NCBI GenBank assembly: GCA_013151275.1
Contig: JAADIP010000092.1
Span: 37,924-101,923, forward strand
Length of the DNA: 64,000 bases
Reading direction: 5' to 3'
Source: Calditrichota bacterium
Lineage (GTDB): Bacteria; Calditrichota; Calditrichia; Calditrichales; Calditrichaceae
The notes under the pieces were generated by a model. The model worked only from the letters and a program-made list of their open reading frames with translations. It ran no database searches and had not been told where the DNA came from. Made by a program: the position numbers and the translations under genes. Positions 42,901-49,805 of the stretch are shown piece by piece (position 1 is the first letter of the stretch; each line of letters begins with the position of its first letter).

Positions 42901-44019
42901 CATCGGCGCGCTGAAAGAAGTTCCGCTGACCGTGCCGTACTTCCCGTCGGGCGCGGTGCTTACGATGTCAACCCCAGGAGCGATCAAATCCAAAACGTAG
43001 CCGTAATTGGAAAAACCCGCCAGCCAGTCGTCTTTGGCGGAGCTGCCCACGGCGACGGTTTCTTCAAAGCCCGCGGGATAAAACACCTCGTTTGTGCCGC
43101 TGTTGCCGGCTGCCGCTACCAACAGCACTCCGTTTTTCCAGAGATAATTAACTACATCATGAAACAGAGCGGAAGCCTGAAGGTCTCCGAAACTCATATT
43201 TACGATTTTAGCTCCCTTGTCCAAAGCGTAAAGCAGGGCGCGAATCACATCGTCTTCTTCCAGATATCCGGAAGCGGTGCCAGCCCGCAGATTCATTATT
43301 TTAAGTCCCGGCGCAATGCCGCTTATTCCGATCAGGTTATCGGATTTCGCGGCGATAATTCCGGCGATCTGGGTGCCGTGTCCGCCCATGAACTCATCCA
43401 TCGGATCGGAGTCGGGAGTCTGATAATCGCCCCAATCGGCAAAGCGCGGCGCGTCCGTAAAATCCCATCCTATTATATCGTCGATCAGTCCGTTGCCGTC
43501 ATCGTCGTAACCCGCTTTACCGCCGGCTTCCCCCGGATTACGCCAGATGCAGCCCTGCAGGTCGGGATGCCTGTAATCGATTCCCGTATCGATAATCGCC
43601 ACAATAACGGAGCTGTCGCCCTGGGTTTTTTGCCAGGCTTGCGGAATTCCGATTTTCTGCAAATACCACTGGCGATCGATCAGGCTGTCGTTGGTGAAGG
43701 GCTTTACCTTAAAATAACCCACGGGTTCCGCCTTTTCCACCAGCCCCCGATTGATCAGATCGTCCAGATAATTTTTATCCGCGTCCGATTGAATTTTAAT
43801 TTGCAGCCATGATTTCAGAAACCGGGGTTGATTGGCGCGAACGATCTGCCGAACAAGGGGACGGCTCTTTTTCTTCAAGCCTGTACCGGAAGAACTTTGT
43901 CCGAGCAACACAGCGCGTTGCCGAACTCCCTGCGGCGTGAGCTTTAAAAAATACTCTTCGGCTTCTACATTAAAGTAAAAGATGAAAAGGCTAATTAAGA
44001 ATAAAATTCTGATCAACAT
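39937..44019 (-). CDS. S8 subtilisin-like protease with FG-GAP repeats and T9SS sorting domain
   Basis: 1360 aa. Signal peptide ending FYFNVEA; propeptide about 21-110; subtilase domain with catalytic Asp144 (AIIDTGID), His214 (GGHGTQIAG), oxyanion Asn306 (AAAGNSG) and Ser368 (GTSFSAP). Then an Ig-like region, about five FG-GAP/VCBS-type repeats with DxDxDGxxE loops (DLDGDGNKELI, DLNSDGNKELIFGDYDGD, DFDNDGSVE), an FN3 domain (RIKWEGQAADGFRIYRG), two further beta domains and a C-terminal sorting domain (YPQPVRPDNKRLIFAKL ... GIYFYRIVHRSDKKTGKL). A secreted calcium-binding surface protease. Its start overlaps the TPR gene stop by one base. Confidence 0.93.
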   Translation of the reverse strand: MLIRILFLISLFIFYFNVEAEEYFLKLTPQGVRQRAVLLGQSSSGTGLKKKSRPLVRQIVRANQPRFLKSWLQIKIQSDADKNYLDDLINRGLVEKAEPVGYFKVKPFTNDSLIDRQWYLQKIGIPQAWQKTQGDSSVIVAIIDTGIDYRHPDLQGCIWRNPGEAGGKAGYDDDGNGLIDDIIGWDFTDAPRFADWGDYQTPDSDPMDEFMGGHGTQIAGIIAAKSDNLIGISGIAPGLKIMNLRAGTASGYLEEDDVIRALLYALDKGAKIVNMSFGDLQASALFHDVVNYLWKNGVLLVAAAGNSGTNEVFYPAGFEETVAVGSSAKDDWLAGFSNYGYVLDLIAPGVDIVSTAPDGKYGTVSGTSFSAPMVSAVSGLILSQNPEFNNEQVRNILKSSAAHHASLKPGKQTGAGRVDAYRALQIQKGGELRIIYPAQSSAIAKDTLFITATAYHPDLKTVKLFYAPGENPDQWNEIGQWQYRFFIEDTVGKLPIKSFPDTTLSIRLTMELLDGKRIEQMRSVKIDRSPPQITKLLLEPAYQGLERIVLAFIESDDPVTLKMSFLKSGSAEAVNEIFVPDRFKSHFVKIDRDVSMGAERVLISLKNASGLTASVKKEIPLNFPDPFEFKPWQPLNPELPSGYLFPRATDLDGDGNKELIMSRYQHSGAFGPVVIYENINGNFVSQFQTVDSWIPRDAGDVNQNGKKELLLGIGKHSRLIEAPSQNTFPQTVIWEDTSFWAAALTDWDQDGKGEIVGYKDSVYQVLEWTASGSFKQIARLENPTGGGNRLGVPHVLTGDLNSDGNKELIFGDYDGDILIFTCTGNNQFRLMKTLKAKQQDATDLLLLDQNTLFVVSHGGENLNLESEMVKNFWSLESFTWDEKSSDFISESVTGFYPYYPKNKFDSGIQTFRQEDERFLFLALSPSLYLFRNAGDGWLPVWSTQNCLSNTIVVDDFDNDGSVECYFNNGESIAGFSKEQTGLRPSPPFNFRALPVDSQRIRIKWEGQAADGFRIYRGTGKNTLRPVGIAKSHTFLDSLLNVNQTYYYRVTAIDSSFGISESGWSNMDSAATGIPPRLLSVDVVDERRLILQFDQKMKTDPSRPARVRLKLRDRTARSVSVLQPADRVLAVFDEPFVNSSSDTVEAENLFSRRGIPPDKRFNSKGVFIINPDEPPHVREIRLEDRRHVRLLFSQPMDSASLTNLENYELLPSGRVEEATITDAAHQTIRLILSAESQAGGFGQPVYLKLKGIKNRKGVEIEQPVVINLYREAETLDKVVIYPQPVRPDNKRLIFAKLPQNSQIQIFNLNGKVIRSLKNMNDAGGIIWDLRDENGSRVKSGIYFYRIVHRSDKKTGKLVIVR

Positions 44020-45476
44020 TATTTGCCAGCGGAAACCAGCTTGTTCAAAAATTCGATTTTTTTACGAAAACGCGGATTTTCCGGTTCTTTTTCAACCAGA
44101 GCGTTAAACACCTTCAGAGCGTCCTCAAACTTGTGCTGAGCAATAAGGATTTCTCCGAATGTAGGCGTTAAAAGGCTGGGGTTGCTCAAAATATCTTCGA
44201 TATTCACGGAATCTTCCTCAACCGCTTTTGCCTGAAGGCGGTCGAATTCAAGCTGTTTTATGTCCGAATCGTCTTTGCGCTTTTCCGAAGTTTCCTGAAG
44301 ACGTTTTATTACCTCGTCCAGTTCCGCATCGGTCTCGGACGTTTCGGATTCGGGCAGAACCATATTTTGTTCGATCTTGTCCGCTTCCTGCGACGAAATT
44401 CGCTCGATATCGTCTTCCAGCGTATTAAAATCGGCGACCTTTTTTTCTTTTTCTTTTTCTTCCTCTGTTTCCTGCTCTTCTTTAAAATCCAATTCGCTGT
44501 TACGCCGGTCGGCAAAAATCAATATCGTGTCAAGTTCCGCCGGAGAGCTATCGACATCGTCCTGTTCCGGAACCGGATTTTCTTTTTGCGGTTCGATTTC
44601 ATCGACTTCTTTGTCGGTCTGCTCATCCTGTTTAAAAAGATCGTTCATCCATTCGGAAAAATCTTCGCCTTCATGGGTTTTTTCCGGTTCGGGTTCGGGC
44701 GGGATTTCGTTGGTTTCTTGTTCGGGAGCTTCTTCTTTTTTCTCGATGTCCGCCAATTCCGGAGTAATTTCCGAAATATCTTCCGGGAAGAAATCGCTTT
44801 CGATTTCACTTGCCGAAATTCCGGAATCGCTTTCAAGATAAGAATCGTCTTTGGCGGAGATATCTTCGTCGGTATTCACGGCGTCAAGTTCCTGCAGCGG
44901 TTTTTCTTCCAAAAGGTCATCTTCGCTTACCTGAACATGCTCGTCTATTTCTTCCAAGATTTGATTTCGTTCATCTTCCGGGGTTAAGCGCGTGTCTTCA
45001 AGTATCTCTTCCAAATCGAGCATAACCTTTCCCGGTTCGTTTTCCTCTTCCTCTTCTTCCTCAAAAACCGGAGGCATATACACTTTGGCAAGCAGACCTT
45101 CGCTATTCAAAAAATCGTATAATTCGTCATCAAACGGATCGTACAAAAAAGCCTTTAACAGGGCTGATTCGCCTGATTCTTTCTGCCTTAATTTGTAGTA
45201 AAGGTAGGCAAGACCTTTAAGCGCCTTGGAATGACCCGGCTGATAAAAAAGCGCCTTTTGGTAAGCGTCGATGGCTTCTTTATATTCCTCTTTCATCTGG
45301 TAACATCGCGCCAATTGAACATAACCTTCGGTGTAAAAAGGGAAACGTTTCACCCCTTCTTCGCACAAATCCAGCGCCTGATCAACTTCATCCTGCTTTA
45401 ACAACAAATCAGCCTTATGGGCAAAAAGTATGGACTCACTTCCCACACTTTGAATAAAATCTTTAGGGCTGAGCAT
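44019..45476 (-). CDS. TPR protein with long acidic low-complexity centre
   Basis: 485 aa, no signal peptide. Residues 20-130 form about three TPR units (AHKADLLLKQDEVDQALDLCEEGVKRF, GYVQLARCYQMKEEYKEAIDAYQKAL, ALKGLAYLYYKLRQKESGE) and a last TPR lies at the C-terminus (PTFGEILIAQHKFEDALKVFNALVEKEPENPRF). Between, about residues 145-420 are dominated by Glu, Asp and Lys and probably disordered. It is a likely scaffold for the operon's envelope functions; the overlap with the subtilase gene implies coupled expression. No specific family name. Confidence 0.8.
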   Translation of the reverse strand: MLSPKDFIQSVGSESILFAHKADLLLKQDEVDQALDLCEEGVKRFPFYTEGYVQLARCYQMKEEYKEAIDAYQKALFYQPGHSKALKGLAYLYYKLRQKESGESALLKAFLYDPFDDELYDFLNSEGLLAKVYMPPVFEEEEEEENEPGKVMLDLEEILEDTRLTPEDERNQILEEIDEHVQVSEDDLLEEKPLQELDAVNTDEDISAKDDSYLESDSGISASEIESDFFPEDISEITPELADIEKKEEAPEQETNEIPPEPEPEKTHEGEDFSEWMNDLFKQDEQTDKEVDEIEPQKENPVPEQDDVDSSPAELDTILIFADRRNSELDFKEEQETEEEKEKEKKVADFNTLEDDIERISSQEADKIEQNMVLPESETSETDAELDEVIKRLQETSEKRKDDSDIKQLEFDRLQAKAVEEDSVNIEDILSNPSLLTPTFGEILIAQHKFEDALKVFNALVEKEPENPRFRKKIEFLNKLVSAGK

Positions 45477-45500
45477 TCTTCTCTCCCTTTAAATTATTGA

Positions 45501-46022
45501 TTACCACGCCCCAAGAGTGGCGTTTAAAATATCTTCCGCTATCAATTGCAGGGCGTCGTTTATCGCCTGCTGCCGCTGCTCCAGATCCGCCGTCGCCTCA
45601 AGGGGACTGTATTGCTGAAAGGTCTTTTGAAATAAAAGTTTAGAGGTCTTCACGTCTTCGCATTTTACTTTAACGCTCACAATAAGCTGATCTTCGGTAA
45701 CCTCTTCGCCGGCTCTCACAACCGCCGGATTCACCCGAATGGGCATTATTGTTCCGGTTAAAATCAAGTCCGCCTTCGATTCTTCCACCACCTTCAGCGT
45801 ATTGTCGCTGATAAACGCTTCCGTCAATATCTGATTCAATTCCTCGGGAACTCCGGGATCCGGCGTCTGATTATCGAACAAAGGTATCGCTATGGTTTTG
45901 ATGTACGACGGCAGCGATCCCTTGAACGAATAATAACCGCAACCCGTCACAAAAACAAGCAGCAAACTCACAAACAAAAGCGGAAAAAATATTCTTACAA
46001 ACGATTTTCTTGCGATTTTCAT
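45501..46022 (-). CDS. lptE: LptE-family LPS assembly lipoprotein
   Basis: 173 aa from the ATG at 46022 (AAAGGA just upstream; an in-frame TTG at 46046 is less likely). Lipoprotein signal VSLLLVFVTGCGYYSF, with the conserved CGYY right after the lipid Cys, then the LptE motifs IKTIAIPLFDNQTPDPGVPEELNQILTEAF and LILTGTI. LptE plugs the LptD barrel that inserts lipopolysaccharide, so the organism should have an LPS-type outer membrane. Upstream is a sigma-54 activator gene, downstream the TPR gene after 24 bases. Confidence 0.85.
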   Translation of the reverse strand: MKIARKSFVRIFFPLLFVSLLLVFVTGCGYYSFKGSLPSYIKTIAIPLFDNQTPDPGVPEELNQILTEAFISDNTLKVVEESKADLILTGTIMPIRVNPAVVRAGEEVTEDQLIVSVKVKCEDVKTSKLLFQKTFQQYSPLEATADLEQRQQAINDALQLIAEDILNATLGAW

Positions 46023-46137
46023 TTCCTTTTTCTTATGGCAATTCAATTTTCACCTAAGATCAATTTTAAAAAGTCCGTTTAAGCGGCGCTCCGATCACGC
46101 CCCCTCCCCGCGGCGCGGAGAAAGAGCTGCAAATTTT

Positions 46138-47298
46138 TTAAGAAAGCCCGTATTCATTCAATTTTCGATAAAGCGTTCGTTCACTGATCTGCAACGCTTT
46201 TGCCGTTTTCCGCCGATTCCCGTTGAATTTTTTAAGCGTCTCTTTGATCAACTCCCGTTCCATGGCGCTCATGGAAGTCGGCTTGACCTCTTTCGAGTCA
46301 TCCTGAGGTATCGGACTATCCGCGGGAAATATTACCTTATTCTGCACCAGATCCATTTGCGCCTGTATTAACCGCGCCAACATCTGCTTTATTTCGGTGA
46401 TGTCCAGTTTCAAGGAAATCAATGTGCGATAAATTAACTCGCGCTCCGCCTGATCCGGCGATTTATTTAAGGGAACCGGTAAAAATTCCTGGGTGGCGGA
46501 GTGTTGATTCAGATTCAGAACGGAACGCACATAGGAAGAATGGATGATTTCCCCGCGATTCAGGATAATGGCGGTTTCCACAAAATTTTTCAATTCCCGC
46601 ACATTGCCGGGCCAGTCGTACTGTTTTAATAATTCAATGGCTTCCGGGGCAAATCCCTTAAAATAAATCTGATTTTTTCGCACGAACTCATCGCTGAACT
46701 TTTTTACAAGAATGGGAATGTCTTCTTTCCTTTTTCTCAAAGGAGGAATTTGCAGTGTGATCGCCTTTAACCTAAAATACAGATCGCGGCGGAATTCATT
46801 GTTCCGCACCGCTTCTTCCAGATTTTTGTTGGTAGCCGCGATTACCCGCACATCCACTTTGATGCTCTTGCTGCCGCCTACCCGCATGATTTCGGAAGTC
46901 TCCAGCACCCGCAAAAGTTTTACCTGAGTGTTAAGCGGCATTTCCCCGATTTCGTCCAAAAAAATCGTGCCTCCGTCCGCAGCCTCAAAATAGCCCTTTC
47001 TTTGAGCGATGGCGCCGGTAAACGAACCTTTTTCATGCCCGAATAATTCCGATTCGAGAATCCCTTCGGGAATCGCTCCGCAATTAACCGAAATAAGCGG
47101 CTTGTCTTTCCGCTTGCTCAACCTGTGAATGGCGTTGGCGACAACTTCTTTGCCGGTTCCGCTTTCGCCGGTTATCAAAACCGATAGATCGGTGGGAGCG
47201 ACCATCAGAATCGTTTGCAGCAACTCTTCTATTTGCGGACTCTTTCCGAAAAAGCCTAATTTTTCCTGTAAGATTTCCGGGTTTTGGGTTTGTTCCAT
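46138..47298 (-). CDS. Sigma-54-dependent transcriptional activator (AAA+ and Fis domains, no receiver)
   Basis: 386 aa. AAA+ domain with Walker A GESGTGKE, the sigma-54 contact loop ELFGHEKGSFTGA (Ser in place of the usual Ala), Walker B GGTIFLDEIGE, VRVIAATNKNLE, RRDLYFRLKAI and PGNVRELKN. The C-terminal Fis-type helix-turn-helix is NRRKTAKALQISERTLYRKL. There is no N-terminal receiver or PAS, so activity must be set by level or by a partner. It sits 116 bases upstream of lptE on the same strand, as in many FCB genomes; whether it governs that operon is untested. Confidence 0.92.
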   Translation of the reverse strand: MEQTQNPEILQEKLGFFGKSPQIEELLQTILMVAPTDLSVLITGESGTGKEVVANAIHRLSKRKDKPLISVNCGAIPEGILESELFGHEKGSFTGAIAQRKGYFEAADGGTIFLDEIGEMPLNTQVKLLRVLETSEIMRVGGSKSIKVDVRVIAATNKNLEEAVRNNEFRRDLYFRLKAITLQIPPLRKRKEDIPILVKKFSDEFVRKNQIYFKGFAPEAIELLKQYDWPGNVRELKNFVETAIILNRGEIIHSSYVRSVLNLNQHSATQEFLPVPLNKSPDQAERELIYRTLISLKLDITEIKQMLARLIQAQMDLVQNKVIFPADSPIPQDDSKEVKPTSMSAMERELIKETLKKFNGNRRKTAKALQISERTLYRKLNEYGLS

Positions 47299-47438
47299 AC
47301 TCGCCTTTTATCTGTTTAAATTATATTAATTTATCCAATTAAATCGTTCAAAGCAATTTTGCGATTACTCCGAAAATTTTACTTCCCGCAAGTCCGCTAT
47401 GTTTCTTTAAAACAAAAATTCGGCGCGGGCTCCCGATT

Positions 47439-48551
47439 CTAAATCTTGATAAAAATCCGTTTGGCAAATAAAATCCAACTGACTCCCAATAAAACCAGAA
47501 CAAAAATAACCGCAAATGCCAGCGACGCGTTTATGGGACTGAGCCACGAAGCAAAGAGCGTTGTGTAAAGCCATCCTTTTAAAGTTATTGTTTCTCCGGA
47601 TGCGGTTTGAAATTTAATCAGGTACAAAAGTTTGGCTAAAATCCCGGAAAGAACGTAAACCGTAATGGCGTTGGTTCCGTAAACAACAAACGGCTTTGCC
47701 CATTTTTGTTTGTGTTTGTAATCGATCAAATAATAACAAAACGCCAACACAATCAACGCCATTCCCGCCGTGAACACGGCATAGGAACTTGTCCAGATGC
47801 TTTTGTTAATCGGAAGAAACTTGTCCCAAATTACTCCGATCCAGACGGCAAGATTGCCCCACAAAAACATTTCGACAATCTTTTCCAAATGAGATTTCTG
47901 TGAGCGGATCAATCCTCCGGCAAGCACTCCGAACAAAGTGGTCGAAATGGCGGGCAACGTGCTCACAAAGCCCTCGGGGTCCCATGTTTTGGTAACCGAC
48001 CACAAATGTCCTTTTAAAAACAGATTGTCAACATAAGCGGCAAAATTGCGCCCTTTTTCCAAAACGCCCGCTCCGATGCCGGGAGTCGGATACCACGCCA
48101 TTAAAGCCCAGTAAACGAACAGTAAAGAAATCGCCCAGAACCAGCGCCCTTTTTTACCGCAGTGCAAAAAAATAACCGAAGCGAAAAAGTAACAAACAGC
48201 AATTCGCTGCAGAACCCCCATTATTCTTAACGACGAAAGATTGAAATACGGAAATCCGTTCAGAAACAACCCCAGCGCAAACAAAATGATCGTGCGCCTG
48301 ATTATCTTTTTGTAAAGAGTCTTTTTAGGGACGTTCTCCTTTAACCGTTTGGAAAACGCAAAAACAATAGCCACGCCGACAATAAACAGGAAAAAAGGAA
48401 AAATCAGATCGGTAAATGTCCAGCCGTGCCATTCGGCATGTCTTAAAGGCGCGTAAACATGAGCCCAACTGCCGGGATCATTCACCAATATCATTGCCGC
48501 GATGGTCGCCCCCCGAAAGGCGTCCAAAGAGACCAAACGATGTTCTGTCAT
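47439..48551 (-). CDS. Heparan-alpha-glucosaminide acetyltransferase-like membrane protein (COG4299/DUF5009)
   Basis: 370 aa with about ten membrane helices. The opening RLVSLDAFRGATIAAMILVNDPGSW, then HAEWHGWTFTDLIFPFFLFIVGVAIVF, is the signature of COG4299 proteins related to the human HGSNAT enzyme; GVLQRIAVCYFFASV and FVVYGTNAITVYVLSGILAKL also agree. Relatives are thought to acetylate glycans across a membrane. Stands alone with 140 bases to the sigma-54 gene downstream and 210 to apbE upstream. Confidence 0.88.
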   Translation of the reverse strand: MTEHRLVSLDAFRGATIAAMILVNDPGSWAHVYAPLRHAEWHGWTFTDLIFPFFLFIVGVAIVFAFSKRLKENVPKKTLYKKIIRRTIILFALGLFLNGFPYFNLSSLRIMGVLQRIAVCYFFASVIFLHCGKKGRWFWAISLLFVYWALMAWYPTPGIGAGVLEKGRNFAAYVDNLFLKGHLWSVTKTWDPEGFVSTLPAISTTLFGVLAGGLIRSQKSHLEKIVEMFLWGNLAVWIGVIWDKFLPINKSIWTSSYAVFTAGMALIVLAFCYYLIDYKHKQKWAKPFVVYGTNAITVYVLSGILAKLLYLIKFQTASGETITLKGWLYTTLFASWLSPINASLAFAVIFVLVLLGVSWILFAKRIFIKI

Positions 48552-48761
48552 GAGCGGTTACCCCCCGATTACTTTATTTGAAATGCTGCGTTTAGCCGGA
48601 ATTGTTCATCGGAAAATTAATCATAGCAAATGACCTGTTACTTTCGGAAGATTTTCTTTCAATTTTAATCATTGTGCAATTTGCGGGAAAGAATAACCGC
48701 AAAGCTCACAAAGAATAAAATAAATTTAAGATTGCAGTCGATAGGAAACAACAGTTTATGG

Positions 48762-49805
48762 CTACCGGGCAATAAATCCGTCAAAATTCGAGGACATCGT
48801 TTCGCTCAATTTTCCGTCTTTGCCGCGCAGCAGAATGAAGGCTTCCGCATCCTTTTTGGAATTTACCCATTTCAAACCCTTTTCCGCGCCCATGACCATG
48901 ATGGCGGTAGCCATGGCGTCGGCTGTCATGCAGTCAGGCGCAATTACGGTAACCGAAGCGGTATTATTGCTCACGGGAAAGCCTGTGCGGGGATCGATTT
49001 CGTGGGAATAGATTTTGCCTTTGTATTCAAAAAAGTTGCGGTAGTCGCCGCTGGTTGCCACCGCCCGGTTTTGCAAATTGAGAATAGCCTGCACAAAAAC
49101 GCCCGGCTGAGCGCCGTATTGCGGACGGTCAATGCCGATCCGCCATGGTCTTCCCTGTTTGGAACCGGCGGCAAATACTTCTCCGCCGATCTCGACCATA
49201 AAATCGCGGAAGTTAAGCGAGCGCAGCAAACGTGAAACGGCGTCCACTCCGTAACCCTTGGCAATGGCGCTAAGATCAATCTCCAGATCGGGTTTTAATT
49301 TACAGAGAGCGCTGTCTCTCAAAATTTTGAGATATTGCGAACCGACGCGTTTTAAGGTTTCGCGAATCAGCAGAGAATCGGGAGGCGTAAACCGTTGTCC
49401 CTTTTTCCCGAAGCCCCACAAATCCACAAGAGGTCCCACGGTAATATCAAAGGCGCCGTCCGATTCTCTGTAAATTTGCAAAGCCGATTTTACGACGAAC
49501 AAAAAGGAAGGCGAAACCTTAAAAGGCTCTACGGAACGCAAGCGGTTGAATCGCGAAATTTCGCTGTCTTGCAGATAAGTGGACATTTGTTTATTGACCA
49601 CGGTCAGCAGCGAATCGACGGCGGTCTGAATTTTTTGCGCGGAAAGAGAATTGCCTTTTACGGGAACAATCTGAACATGGTACGAGGTGCCCATTGTCCT
49701 GCCTTCAAGCGAAATGACCGAAGGTCTGTTACAGGCAGTCCAGAAAGTCGGCAGGGTTAATAATAAAAAAAGGAGCTTAAACCGTTTAAAAAAAACACTA
49801 TTCAT
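48762..49805 (-). CDS. apbE: FAD:protein FMN transferase (lipoprotein)
   Basis: 347 aa. Lipoprotein signal TLPTFWTACNRPS with Cys25. ApbE motifs: LEGRTMGTSYHVQIV, DSEISRFNRL, YRESDGAFDITVGPLVDLWGFG, DLSAIAKGYGVDAVSRLL, EIGGEVFAAGSKQGRPWRIGID, YKGKIYSHEIDPRTGFPVSN and MTADAMATAIMVMG. The enzyme attaches FMN to Thr/Ser of Rnf, Nqr and related redox subunits outside the membrane, using Mg and FAD. It overlaps the penicillin acylase gene by 8 bases, suggesting one transcript, although no functional link is known. Confidence 0.94.
   Translation of the reverse strand: MNSVFFKRFKLLFLLLTLPTFWTACNRPSVISLEGRTMGTSYHVQIVPVKGNSLSAQKIQTAVDSLLTVVNKQMSTYLQDSEISRFNRLRSVEPFKVSPSFLFVVKSALQIYRESDGAFDITVGPLVDLWGFGKKGQRFTPPDSLLIRETLKRVGSQYLKILRDSALCKLKPDLEIDLSAIAKGYGVDAVSRLLRSLNFRDFMVEIGGEVFAAGSKQGRPWRIGIDRPQYGAQPGVFVQAILNLQNRAVATSGDYRNFFEYKGKIYSHEIDPRTGFPVSNNTASVTVIAPDCMTADAMATAIMVMGAEKGLKWVNSKKDAEAFILLRGKDGKLSETMSSNFDGFIAR

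Noticed and set aside
42598..43812. Long plus-strand frame of 404 codons opposite the subtilase
   Set aside because: The minus-strand subtilase has all catalytic motifs and family structure; the opposite frame is its shadow with no recognisable domain.
44367..44987. Phe-rich plus-strand frame opposite the TPR protein
   Set aside because: It is the mirror of the Glu/Lys-rich acidic region; runs of Phe arise from GAA/AAA codons on the other strand.
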